Source of the DNA: Diploptera punctata
Lineage: Eukaryota > Arthropoda > Insecta > Blattodea > Blaberidae
Direction of reading: 5' to 3'
DNA length: 64,000 nucleotides
Assembly: GCA_030220185.1 (NCBI GenBank)
Contig: JASPKZ010008353.1
Coordinates: forward strand, 99,501 to 163,500
This document shows, piece by piece, positions 42,173 to 52,650 of the stretch (positions within the stretch are counted from its first letter, which is position 1; the number at the start of each line of letters is the position of its first letter). A program made the position numbers and the translations under genes. Below the pieces are notes generated by a model. The model was given only the letters and a program-made list of their open reading frames with translations. It searched no databases and was not told the DNA's origin.

Positions 42173-42764
42173 ATGGTTTTTGTAACTAATTGAAGGAACC
42201 ACCAGAAATTTTTTCTTTTTTCTCCGTAAAAATAACTCCATTTTAACGCGAGAAAACTAAGTATACCAGGGACATTATTGTAATTATAAAAAAAATATAT
42301 TACAATTGTGATTTACAATTAATTTCATAAGTATTGATTCTTTACATACCCTAAATCTACGAATCGGGACCCACAACTTAACGTCTCTTCCAAAGGAAGC
42401 CAGGTTGAGGATCTTTACGTCTAGTCTCATTCTGAGGAATCGGAGGCGACCATGGTAACCACTAAGAGACAGACTAAGCGAGTGAGTAGAAGAAGCTCTC
42501 CAAAATACAGTGAATCTAACTGAACAAAACGAAAATCTAATAATAGGTCCGAGTAATTAGTAAGTACAATTAGACACATTTGTAATATTATAATCGGAAA
42601 TGTATCTTAAGAATTCCAAAAATACTAACTGTGAAAGGGAGTGAATGAAACAAAACCGAATCTTCAATGGTTAGGAATAATCGCTGGAAAATAGTTTTAA
42701 CAGAAATGCACAAGACAGCAGATGAGCGATAATTTGCCACATTAATAGTAGGTAAAAATATCAT
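42173..42764. other. No gene recognised
   Basis: AT-rich interval; short frames without recognisable domains. Confidence 0.3.
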
Positions 42765-43100
42765 GGTCCCGCGTCGTAGCCGAGTGCTTAAGGCAAGAAG
42801 CCTTGGCGCAGAGCTACGGGACTTGTGCTGGTTCGAGTCCCCATGGGAGAAGGCATTTTCTCGTAGAATTTCGGCCAGAATGGGACCGGTGCCCATTCAG
42901 CATCGTGAGGCTACAGTAAGTATCGACTCCAGGTTGAGAAGACCAGTTATACCGGCTAGGGGACCCGACATGATGACCACGTATCACCCCTACACTGGCT
43001 TATGATCGTCTATCCCTGTGATTAACACTTATGGGCGTGAGGCCAGCAGTCGGATAGTAGGCCAAAGGCCTTCTAGGCCTGTCGCGCTTGGAGTAAAAAA
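42765..43100 (+). mobile_element. SINE D, tRNA-Ser/Leu-like head, full copy
   Basis: The head has GTAGCCGAGTGCTTAAGGC (A box, class II tRNA style), a GGCAAGAAGCCTTGGCGC hairpin and an extended variable region. B box GGTTCGAGTCC is at 42830-42840, which suggests derivation from a serine or leucine tRNA. The body ends GGCCTTCTAGGCCTGTCGCG followed by an A-run. Homologous reversed copies at 63254-63580 and 55441-55655. Confidence 0.88.
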
Positions 43101-43155
43101 ACCATTCTAAAAAGTTATAAATATCCCTGGAGGTGGAGATTCAAGGATCTACAAT

Positions 43156-43196
43156 TTGATGACGTTATGCATCAACCGGCTATGCGCAATTTTCAG
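43156..43196 (+). repeat. Left member of a 3.5-kb-spaced inverted pair
   Basis: TGACGTTATGCATCAACCGG then CTATGCGCAATTTT. The reverse complement occurs at 46660-46697. Could be ends of one large decayed DNA element. Confidence 0.6.
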
Positions 43197-43815
43197 ATAA
43201 TTGATATTTTTATGCTATCTGTTGCACTGACTCATGAAGTAAATGTACGCACACTTCTAGCGCTAAATCTTTAAATATAGCCATATTGTTAAAGAAAAAT
43301 TTAAACGCCATCAGTCCTATCAGAGATGGTGTGTTTTGCTTCAAACTGCTATGAAACCAGGTCTTCATAAATGCTAATCTAAATTTTGCATCATGCAGTT
43401 TAGCGTCAAATGTTCTCGCTTTTATGTTGTTGATGCATAGTTGACTATTGTTGGTTTAGCTCTACAATAAATAGTGAAGATTGTCAAGTCAGTGTGCTTT
43501 TTTAATGTTATATTGACATCCAGAGCTCAGAAAATTTTAGATATGGTTTATAAGAACTGTCAAAGTGGAAAGTCATCTTCTGTCTTGCTGCAGGTATCTA
43601 AGAGTTTTATTTATAATGTGAATCATACATTTTTCATACAGGAAGTCCATATACTCCTATATTATAAACACAAAGATAAAAATAATCAGGTTTTCGTGAA
43701 TTCAGAGGTCATTGAAATAAGATTTCAGAGTTCATCAGTCTGTAAAATTCGTTTTCTTATATTTTTTGTGAAATGAAAAGTGTATACTATTCTGTTTTCT
43801 TTTTTCTATGATAAT
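43197..43815. other. No gene recognised
   Basis: AT-rich; the plus-strand frame at 43474 has no recognisable domain. Confidence 0.3.
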
Positions 43816-43817
43816 TT

Positions 43818-43847
43818 AAATATATATATATATATATATATATATAA
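43818..43847. repeat. (TA)n microsatellite
   Basis: Sits immediately upstream of a SINE A head. Confidence 0.95.
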
Positions 43848-43851
43848 AGGT

Positions 43852-44165
43852 CCACCGCTGTGCTCTCGATATAGTGTGCTGCCTTGTCACGCAGAGAGCC
43901 CGAGTTGGATTCGCAGTTGGGACAGGCTCCTGGGTGACGTTTTTGAGGTTTTTCCTCACCTGTAAGACAAATGTCAAGAAACGTAGGGCCCAACGGTCGC
44001 CGAAAATCATCCGGCCATCATAATCATCATCATTCTTCACCGGTGCGGAAAGCAACGGGAAGCTACCACACCTACAATTACCTAGTAAAGCTGCAAAGCA
44101 TAGCATGAAAATGCTATGATTGCAGTAAAAGACCTTCCCTCGGGCAGAATTACTATGGATGGATA
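43852..44165 (+). mobile_element. SINE A in (TA)n
   Basis: Head CCACCGCTGTGCTCTCGAT with a changed B box (GTTGGATTCGC), then GTAAGACAAATGTCAAGAA, GGAAAGCAACGGGAAGC and the end AGAATTACTATGGATGGATA followed by TATATA. (TA)n on both sides suggests insertion within a TA microsatellite. Confidence 0.9.
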
Positions 44166-44537
44166 TATATAAATTTCCAAGGCGAATAACTGAAATGAAA
44201 AATATGAAAAAAGTTATTTGTATTATTTACTCTTGTTCCACTTATTTTATATATTGCTTACAGTAACATAAGCATATCACTACTCATGTATACGCCTTTT
44301 AAAAGCGCATTATAGTTCAAAATAAAAATTTTGTGTGTAAGTTGATGGATGTCTGTCGATATTTTTTACTCAAAGTAATAAAAAAATGATTTAACAAAAT
44401 TGTTATTGCATACCTATTTTTAAATGTTTCTGTTTTTTTCATATTTACTGTAATTGTATGAAAAAACTGGATTTAGTTAGAAAATATTATTCATTTAACA
44501 TGCACATTTCATAGTATAATATGTATGAAGTATTAAT

Positions 44538-44985
44538 AAATATGAAATTATTGTATGTCACGGGTCCTCTACAAGCATACAAAGTTTCAAGTCGATTCAA
44601 TGTTTCTAAGTAGGTGAAAATCACGTTGAAAAATTCCGTTACATTGATACAAAAACACTTTTTTTTATTTTCTGATGATTATGGCCAGGATTTTAGAAAA
44701 TAAATATGAAATTGTTGTATTGTCACGTGTCCTCTACAAGTATACAAAGTTTCAAGTCAATCCAATGTTTCTAAGTGGGTGAAAATCGCGTTGAAAGATT
44801 CCGTTACATTGATACAAAAACACTTTTTTATTTTCTGATGATTATGGCCAGGATTTTAGGAAATAAATATGAAATTATTGCATTGTCACGGGTCCTCTAC
44901 AAGTATACAAAGTTTCAAGTCGATCCGATGATTTGAAGTGGGTGAAAATCGCGTTGAAAAATTCCGTTACATAGATAGATATTAA
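44538..44985. repeat. 164-bp tandem repeat, 2.7 copies
   Basis: Units start at AAATATGAAATT: 44538, 44702, 44865. They share GGTCCTCTACAAG, CAAAGTTTCAAGTC, GTGAAAATC, GTTGAAAAATTCCGTTAC and TTCTGATGATTATGGCCAGG. The copies are close, so the expansion is recent. Confidence 0.92.
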
Positions 44986-45148
44986 AGGAGGATTATAATC
45001 GGGTTGGGGCTTTAATTAGGTCCAAGGATATAGGTACATGGACAATTGTGCTCCGGGCTAGTTGGGTTCAGGTTTCGGATAATGGACTTAAATCTCGGGA
45101 ATCCGTGAGGAAAGGATGTTCACTTGGGGAAAAAAAAAGTAGGCCCAG

Positions 45149-45828
45149 TGTGATGTCTTGTAATTGATGTTCCACTTTTATTGATGCTTTGAATTACATT
45201 TGTCGAATTGGACGACGAGTTGACGAGAAGGCTGTTGGTGGGTCAGAACTAATAATGGTTATAACACTCAACCAAGCGATGTGACTTATCTACCGGCACA
45301 TTCGCCAGTCGCGACTCTGCTCGCAACCGACTACTGAACTGCCTAACTAACTGTCGAACTAACAGAACTGAACTCTAACTAACTAACTGCTGAACTGACA
45401 GAACTGAACTCTCGTTTTCGCTAAATAAAAATATTTATTAATCCCGAGTGGGCCGGCATTAGTCCCTTCCACCAAAAGTCTTATCGTCTCACAAACATTT
45501 TATATGTTATACTAATTTTGATTGGTAAATTTTACCTTAAGGGCGTTATCGTGGGTGTTAAACTTAGAAGTTTGTGGCCTCGTCCCCTCCCTTTAAATTA
45601 GTTGCCTCATAATATAAAATTTCCAGGGTTGACCAAATGGAATTTTCTTTAAGGGCGCGGCTATCTACTGTCGGCATCTACCTTACGCCGGAAAGAAGTC
45701 ACCCGCTGTTAACGACATGTACTCGTTAAAATTTGTTTGGGGATAACTCTTTCCACAAGTTACCTAGGAAAATCCAATTGCTAGTTTGTGACTTCCCAGC
45801 CTTTTGTCAGAAGTTTTTGGGCTTAACA
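45149..45828 (-). other. LTR-like block (possible solo LTR)
   Basis: On the minus strand it begins TGTTAAGCCCAAAAAC and ends GACATCACA, i.e. TG...CA. AATAAATATTTTTAT and later CAATAAAAGTGGAAC look like promoter and polyadenylation signals. Between them are GTTCAGTTCTGT repeats. About 680 bp, G+C-richer than the flanks. No second LTR, gag-pol or target duplication was found, so this is a candidate only. Confidence 0.35.
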
Positions 45829-46659
45829 TTGTTATAGCAAGTTGATAATAGTGCAGTCTTGTAAGTACTCTTAACAAAAGAAACTGCAAACTTTTTCCCC
45901 ATTGTATAAGGGCTTACGGATCCATTGTATGATGTTTACTAATTTCGTTCGCTACAATAGCAAGGGTCCAGGTCTAAAACTGGCGCTAATTGCTTGGTAC
46001 TACTGTTTTATTTATTGCTTATTAAATTATTTTGTGGTAGGTTATATCATTTTAATTTTGTTACTATTGAATTCCTATTTTCATTACAATTCATTTGAAT
46101 ATAAATATGCCCTACTTCTGATAATAATTACGGGTTCATAAATTATTCACCCTTGATGAAAGTACTTATTTATTTAAAATAAGAGGCTGAGTGAATGACT
46201 TGTCACAATATATAGATAGATACAGGTCAAGCTAATATAAAGCGTGTATAAAACAGTTCACTATATAAATGCACATCATTATTAAGTGTATTTGCAAACA
46301 CTACTAATATTATGATACAATATTTTACATCAACAGTGTATACGCGTTACCTTGACGCTTGGCTGATTAATACATAATAAAATATCCCATAATAATACGC
46401 AACAACAGTGTAAACGCCCTCTTGCGGCGCTTAACTAATTGATGCAGAACGATTATGACATCACTGCCATTACGTCCAAGTGCAATATTGGAATATTGAC
46501 CGTTAAAATAAAAATAAATTGTTTTTACTCATACAGTACGAATCAGCATAGGGTATATAATATATCATATAGGTGATTATCAAGTAGAAATAGTTAAATA
46601 TATCTTGCTAGAGTTTAAAATGTAAAAAAATAATTAACGCATTTTTTTCGTAAATTACA
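45829..46659. other. No gene recognised
   Basis: AT-rich; a hydrophobic plus-strand frame at 45902-46141 is probably chance. Confidence 0.3.
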
Positions 46660-46697
46660 CAATGGCGCATAGCCGGTTGTTGCATAACACCGTCCAA
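46660..46697 (-). repeat. Right member of the inverted pair
   Basis: Reversed, it reads GGTGTTATGCAACAACCGG then CTATGCGCCATTG, matching 43156-43196. Confidence 0.6.
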
Positions 46698-47120
46698 TTA
46701 TTCATAGTAATATTAATGAGTATATGATAGAATGATTAGCCGTACACTCCGATCAATTTTACGCTATATAATTTATCCGTGTACTCATTTCATTGAAGAC
46801 AGTTCCAGGTGCAAACAGGACAATAAAATACAGAGCAAGAAAAATATCCAAGACTTCGATCCTTGTAATCGAACTTGGCTAACTTAAAATTCTACAGAAC
46901 TCATAAGCAATCAAAATAACAGTTTACAAAGAAAAATACTGCCCTTATGCAATAAATCCTGTATACCCGGGATAAAAAGTAAGAGTAACAAAATACCCAT
47001 TTTATATTAGATGTCATTTTTAAACACTTCACCTTTAAACATATTACAATGAAATTAAAAATGCATAATTTCTGATTTTTACTATTCATTCTGTCGGCTT
47101 CTACTTTATAATAAAAATTA
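46698..47120. other. No gene recognised
   Basis: AT-rich interval. Confidence 0.3.
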
Positions 47121-47129
47121 TATTTTATG

Positions 47130-47580
47130 GAGTAAGCATATAATCAAGAGGACTAAATTATTAATATATAACACAATTGTGAAGAGTATTTTATTATATG
47201 GTGCGGAAACATGGACGTTGGAGAAAAACCACATAAATAAGTTATTAGTCACAGAAATTGACTATTTAAGAAGATCGGCAAAAATATCAAAATTGGATAA
47301 AGTAATAAATAATACAATAAGAGAAATAATGAATGTAGAAAGGGATATTGTACAAGAGATTGAAGAAATCCAACTAAGATGGTATGGACATATAATGAAA
47401 AGAAGGGACACAGAAACAATAAAAAATATATTGAAATGGATACCTCCTGGAAAAGGGAAACGTGGTAGACCAAAGCCAATAACGATAAAGGGAATTCAAG
47501 ACAACATGAAAAAGAGAAATATGACACGCAAGACCGGGAAGTGTGGAAGAAAAAAAAATGTACATTTTGGTTGAGGATAC
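47130..47580 (+). pseudogene. LINE RT carboxyl-terminal relic
   Basis: The 131-residue frame 47179-47574 runs KSILLYGAETWTLEK, EIDYLRRSAKISKLD, NTIREIMNVERDI, IQLRWYGHIMKRRD, ILKWIPPGKGKRGRPKPITI. Same order as the host LINE split at 7-10 kb. RT core and EEP are absent and the end is frame-shifted (a run of A at 47547). Confidence 0.82.
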
Positions 47581-47930
47581 AGAGACAATCCTGAAATAAA
47601 AAATAACTTTATAATAAATATTTTACAAATTATGAATACTGATCACAAATAAAAATAATAAAAAAAGCTATTACTAAACACATGTAGCTCTGCCTCTGTA
47701 AATGCTATTAATACCTGAGGATATGTAAATGTTAGAATGAGAACTGGAATAACAAGTGGGTATCCTAGCAACGCCGAACCCCACCATTACATTCAACCGC
47801 AACCTCAGTAGGTCAGTGTGTTTTACCCAGTGTTCTTTATACCCAAGATATATTTTCTATATATTCTTCTCAAGGAATAATACTATTACATTTTAAATCA
47901 CAACATTGTCTATGACTTACCATATAAAAA
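47581..47930. other. No gene recognised
   Basis: AT-rich interval ahead of the SINE array. Confidence 0.3.
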
Positions 47931-47932
47931 CA

Positions 47933-47953
47933 TCATATATATATATATACATA
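47933..47953. repeat. (TA)n microsatellite
   Basis: Upstream edge of the SINE array. Confidence 0.9.
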
Positions 47954-47958
47954 CATGT

Positions 47959-48232
47959 CCACCGCTGTGGTCTCGAGGTAAGTGCTGGCTTGTCACGCAG
48001 CGGGCCCGGGTTCGATTCCCGGTCGGGGCAGGCTACTGGGTGAGTTTTTTCGGGGTTTTTCTTCATCTGTAAGACAAATGTCAGGAAGCGAAGGGCCCAA
48101 CGGTTCCCGAAAATCATCCGGGCATCATCATCTTAATTATCACCATCATCCAGCACCGGTGTGGAAAGCAACGGGCGTGAACATGCTATGATTGCAGTAA
48201 AAGACCTGTCCTCGGGCAGAATTCCTATAGTA
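47959..48232 (+). mobile_element. SINE A, array member 1, internally deleted
   Basis: Intact head with B box GGTTCGATTCC (48009-48019). Lacks about 60 bp of the 3' body: GCAACGGG is joined to CGTGAACATGCTATG. Ends AGAATTCCTATAGTATATA. Confidence 0.9.
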
Positions 48233-48245
48233 TATATATATATTA

Positions 48246-48577
48246 CACCGCTGTGGTCTCGAGGTAGCGTCCTGCCTTGTCACGCAGCGGGCCCGGGTTC
48301 AATCCCCGGTCGGGGCAGTTTTTCTGGGTGAAGTTTTTATCGGGGTTTTCCTCGCCTGTAAGACAAATGCCAAGAAAACTTTAAGGCCCAAACGGTCCCC
48401 GAAATAATATGGCCATCATCATCAACATCATACTTATCGTTATCATCCTTCACCGGTTTGGAAAGCAACGGGAAGCTACCACACTTACAATTCCCTAGTA
48501 AAGCTGCAAAGCATAGCATGAAAATGCTATGGTTGCAGTGAAAGACCTGCCCTCGGTCACAATTACTATGGATGGAA
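48246..48577 (+). mobile_element. SINE A, array member 2, full length
   Basis: Head CACCGCTGTGGTCTCGAGG, B box GGTTCAATCCC at 48296-48306, complete body and the end AATTACTATGGATGG. Follows member 1 after a 13-bp TA-rich spacer. Confidence 0.93.
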
Positions 48578-48590
48578 ATATATATATATT

Positions 48591-48899
48591 GGGCACGCCG
48601 TAGCGTAGTGGTTAAGGCACTGTGCTACAAGCCGGGAGGTCGAGGGTTCAAGTCCCAGTGGGGTCAGGATTTTTAAACTGACCCAAACCTTCTTGCGGCA
48701 CTATGGCCCTGGGGTCGACTCAGCCTCTAACTGAAATGAGTACCAGACGCTTGTTCTGGGGTAAAGGCGGCCGTCACGCAGGGCTGACAACCCGGCTGAC
48801 ATCAAGTGCCGATTGTCTAGAAATAGTGGGAGCCTTAACCTCCCACTACCACAAGGGCCTCCTGAGGCCTGTAGTGGGAATACTTTACTTTACTTTATT
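48591..48899 (+). mobile_element. SINE B, full length, array member 3
   Basis: Head GGGCACGCCGTAGCGTAGTG, GTTAAGGCACTG, B box GGTTCAAGTCC. Body GACCCAAACCTTC, GGGGTCGACTCAGCC, GGCGGCCGTCACGCAGGGC, CTCCCACTACCACAAGGGCC, then an ACTTTACTTTACTTT tail. The plus-strand frame at 48703 is incidental. Confidence 0.92.
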
Positions 48900-48984
48900 G
48901 TTATGAAATATTCTCAGTATATTTAATTTCCAATGGCTATGCTGTGTATTACATTGTTATTATAACGTGTGTAATCTTGAATGT

Positions 48985-49140
48985 CAGTAGGAAACGTTTT
49001 GGAACAAAGAGAGACAAAGAACACACAGGCGAATGGAAAGAACTGTGTAACAGTGAGCTAAATGGGTTTAATGCGGAATCAGATATAATAAGAGCAGTTA
49101 AGTCTCTTAGACTGCGATGGGCGAATGGGGAATGAAATAT
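48985..49140 (+). pseudogene. RTE fragment
   Basis: Encodes KRFGTKRDKEHTGEWKELCN, SELNGF, SDIIRAVKSLRLRWA, with the GHVARM codons deleted before GGGGAATGAAA. Confidence 0.78.
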
Positions 49141-49208
49141 ATCGAGATAGATCTAAGTTCGGTAGGGTCCAACTCTGGGTCGGGTAGAGGGATGAGACGA
49201 GATGAACC

Positions 49209-49228
49209 CCTATATATATATATATATC
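49209..49228. repeat. (TA)n microsatellite
   Basis: Short TA tract. Confidence 0.85.
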
Positions 49229-49522
49229 TGTGAGTGTCAAGGGTGTCGGCCGAACTCGACTGACGCACCATCACAGGGGTAGGTGAACGAATTGAAATTA
49301 AATGGATGAGATTAGTATGGAGAAGATGGTGGAATTAAATTTTTGCAGGGAAAAACGGGAGAAAATCCCGAGATAAACCTGCCAAGCTCAGTTTCATCCG
49401 CCACGAAACCGCTTGCGCCATGGAGCAGAGTTAAGAAATTAATTTTTAAAAGCAAATTTTATATTTGTATATACTCCATACGTTCCATGTGGCGACACGA
49501 CTGTTTCCTAAGGGGGGAACAG

Positions 49523-49524
<2 letters not shown>

Positions 49525-49572
<48 letters not shown>
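49525..49572. repeat. (TA)n microsatellite, long
   Basis: About 48 bp of TA, directly bordering a palindromic element. Confidence 0.95.
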
Positions 49573-49573
<1 letters not shown>

Positions 49574-49576
<3 letters not shown>

Positions 49577-49690
49577 AGGAAAATGAATGCTTGAGTCGGG
49601 ATTAAACCCCAGTCCCTAAACTGTGTACGTTTAGCGCCAAACGTACAGTATTTAGAGACTCGGGTTCAAATTTGGACTCAACTTTTCATA
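49574..49690. repeat. Palindromic element with tRNA-like arms
   Basis: Arms AGTCCCTAAACTGTGTACGTTT and the reverse of AAACGTACAGTATTTAGAGACT pair around a six-base loop. Outer TTGAGTC and GACTCAA also pair. On the minus strand a GGGGTTTAATCCC T-arm-like motif is present. Begins with AAAATGAATGCTTGA, shared with 53241-53255. Confidence 0.75.
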
Positions 49691-49748
49691 TCATATTTGC
49701 CTTCATTGCCAAATGTCAAAAATATAGTTGTAACATCTAAATATACAC

Positions 49749-50390
49749 TAGCTAATAACCGGCGTGCGCTGCTACGCCTAAATAAATGAAAATTGACATG
49801 TTTTTATGTTTAATTTCATAAGTAAAAGGAGAAATAATTATAAATTTATATTTTTTTAATTACCCAGTGCTGATTACCCGGTGTTGCCCGGGAATCTACT
49901 TATCTCGTTCTTCTTGGCATAAATGAGCTAAAAGACAAAATTCGTTATTGTGAGTTATCCGTAAAAGAATACCCGCCATGTGCTGCTATGCTTGCACGGG
50001 AATCAATACTTGTCTCCATCTCCTTGGCATCTATGAAATACAAAAATTGTTATTGTGAGTTGCCCATAAGAGATAAACATATGCTATCACGGACGTTTGT
50101 GTAAAGGGTTTTAAGATATTAAATTCTGTGTACATTAATTTTGTCTATATGTTATGATTTAGGTAGCATAAGCCATTTAAGCGCCCAAAGAGCAAATTTT
50201 TTCACGTTTTCCACTACAAAGGGTGATTTTTAAGGGTGTATGAGTTGAGTATCACAACTCTCTTATAGCCTATGTCCATCCCAGGAATCTCCTGAACATT
50301 TTGCAAAAAGCCCCATCACAATCGGATCAACGGTATGGCCGCGCATAAAGTACGAACAAACAAACAAACATTAATTTTTATATATTAGAT
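49749..50390 (+). repeat. Dispersed repeat F, copy 3
   Basis: Starts TAGCTAATAACCGGCGTGCG, ends CATTAATTTTTATATATTAG; collinear with copies 1 and 2 but shorter in the subunit region. Confidence 0.85.
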
Positions 50391-50627
50391 ATAAGCCCCT
50401 ATATTGTCAGTCCAGAAATAATTAAAAGGAAAGTACTTAATCAACCCCCCAAAAAAGAGCAAAATCGAATTAAAAATACACCTTCTTTTTAAGAAGCTAA
50501 TTTAGTTACATATATTTACCATACATATGTCAACGAGTGACATGTGATTAGCATATCGTCTCAATGATACATTTCTTGGATGTATGAAGGACGGTTAAAT
50601 TTTTAACAGGGGTCTTCTTTTATTCGG

Positions 50628-50812
50628 GCTTGCGGTTCTTTTGCGAGCCTGAAAATTTTCAGACTCGGGTCCCATGGCTTCAATTCCCTCCCGTAGGACT
50701 TGTCGCTTGGATTTTTCCACCCTAAAAATCCATCAGTCTGGGCCGGCTTTGAACTCGCGACCCTCAGGACTAGAGGCAAGGAACATAATCACTAGATGAT
50801 CGCGGCCAAAAT
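50628..50812 (-). mobile_element. SINE C, 3'-incomplete copy
   Basis: Reversed head GGCCGCGATCATCTAGTGAT, B box GGTTCAAAGCC-like, body GGGTGGAAAAATCCAAGCGA. The CTTACAAGATACAAG end is missing. Confidence 0.75.
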
Positions 50813-50994
50813 AGGCAATTAATCAGTTTGCATGTTGTACAAATATAATGAAAAGTTCCAGCCACCCACACCGTTTGCTCGTCTTCTTATTCTTGTATGT
50901 CATGGAGTTTAGCAGTAGATCAGTTTCCAAAATAAAAGAGCGTAGCCCTCCATATAGTAATGGGGCGTCTTCTTCCTTTGAGTTTGTAGTGAAG

Positions 50995-51480
50995 AAAAAT
51001 GGCATCATCATCGAGGGATTAAGCCTGTTGGCCCGTTCAGGTTTCATGAGAGTTAAAATTATTAAAATTGTTCAGACATCTTCTGTGTGGGCGTCCAACA
51101 TTTCTCCTTCCGTGCGGTTTACAATTTGGCAATAATTTTGGAAACCTTTCTTCTGGCATTTTATCAACATATTCTTTCCAGACGTACCTATATTTAATTA
51201 TTCGGTCTGTAAGTTTGAAAATATTTAGTTCCTTTCTTATATCTTCATTTCTTTTCTTATCCAGCAGAGTATATTTGCTACATTTCTTAAAAATCTCATC
51301 TCAGCTGCTTCATATATTTGTTTTTGTCTTTTAGTGATCGTCCAACATTTTGATCCATACATCAATACAGAAACAGCCATTACTTTATAAAATGTATTTT
51401 TTATTGTGTTTTTAAGGGTTCTTTTAACAGTGTCTCACATTAGATTTAATTTATTTATTTTGTCATTAATATCAAAACAA
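50995..51480 (-). pseudogene. LINE RT carboxyl-terminal relic, (GAT)n-tailed family
   Basis: On the minus strand it runs through the ILYGS-like block, KELNIFKLTDRI, a KEYVDKMPEERFPKLLPNC-like block, RTEGEMLDAHTEDV and the 3' end CTGAACGGGCCAACAGGCTTAATCCC, GATGATGATG. Third copy of the family at 2.0 and 18.5 kb. Confidence 0.8.
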
Positions 51481-51609
51481 AACAAAATGTGTGGGAGTCT
51501 ATTAGTTGTCATTTTTCTATATGTTGGAGCCAGTTAGATCTATAATAATGTAAATGTTCAATTCGGTTCTTGTTTCTTCATTATATTTGTTACCTAACAA
51601 AGAATTGAA

Positions 51610-51835
51610 GACTAAGCCAATTTTGGAATATATTAAACAGTACCAACTAAATCGGAAACATCATCTTGAATAATTAGTTCATATCGCATCCCCAAAGCTG
51701 TTTATAATTATATACCAAGAGAACGAAGATCTCTGGGCCGTCCTATGAAACGCTGGAGGGTAAATTTTCTATAGGATCGTAACAGGCCTTGACCTAATAC
51801 TTGGAAGGAAGAAGAAGAAGACCTAACAATGTATA
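51610..51835 (+). pseudogene. LINE ORF2 carboxyl-terminal relic, (GAA)n-tailed family
   Basis: Matches 3925-4115 closely: KQYQLNRKHHLE, AVYNYIPRERRSLGRPMKRW, and the end CTTGGAAGGAAGAAGAAGAA. A stop replaces the residue after HLE. Confidence 0.8.
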
Positions 51836-52554
51836 GCCTGTTACTGAATGTAAGAATTGATGATTGCCAGTAAACGTATTGTCCCGTGACCGCGTTACGG
51901 GCGCTGCACAGAGTAATGCCACGAGCGATTTCCAAATTATCGATAAATTTACGACTCATGAAGTGAAGAGTGAACGTATCTAGAGAATTTGGAAATCAAG
52001 AGTGATATTTGTTAGGAATATGTAACGAATAAAATTACGCTGTTCACTCACAAATCATTATTTAAATACAGTTATTTTAAAATACTTATATATTTAATGT
52101 AAACGGTGAATGTTTGAAAACAAATGAGAAACATTTGTTATGTTTCACTTGTCCATCACTGCAACCAGATCATATTATTTATTGCCAAAGGATCGAAATG
52201 TTGTAAGAATGCACCCTAGTGGAGAAAATGAAACACATCAAACTGTATATTAATTAATTTCTGATGTCCTATAACGTAAATATGTCAATTATATTTTTCT
52301 GGAACCTTATTACCTGGGAAATAATACATTTAAGAAAGTTAAAACAGTGGTTTATTTTTTGTGGTATAATCAATTGCTACATTTTTTTATATCATATCCC
52401 ACAAAAGCTATCTGTTTACATTTGTGCACCATATGTACAATCTGGTAGCCGTATTTCTTGGAGAGTCAGTCACTGCAAAATAATGTTCTGGTCTATATTC
52501 AGAATCGTAAAAAGGAGGAGCTTTCTTTAATATGATAAACTTATTTGATAAATT
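51836..52554. other. No gene recognised
   Basis: AT-rich; no supported ORF. Confidence 0.3.
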
Positions 52555-52650
52555 CCAGGTGAAACACGACTGCGATTGGTTGTAAATCAAAATTCATTAA
52601 AACGCGATTGGTCATTGACTCTCATTTGGGGCATGAGTTAAATAGTCAGT
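52555..52650 (-). repeat. Dispersed repeat E, copy 2
   Basis: Reverse complement matches 17978-18080: GACTATTTAACTCATGCCCC, GTCAATGACCAATCGC, CAACCAATCGCAGT, TTTCACCTGG. Confidence 0.65.

Noticed and set aside
42765..42850. Functional tRNA-Ser/Leu
   Set aside because: The tRNA-like part continues into a SINE body, and the same unit occurs reversed at 63.3 kb.
45902..46141. 79-residue hydrophobic ORF as a membrane protein
   Set aside because: AT-rich chance frame; T-rich codons give hydrophobic residues automatically; no domain or context.
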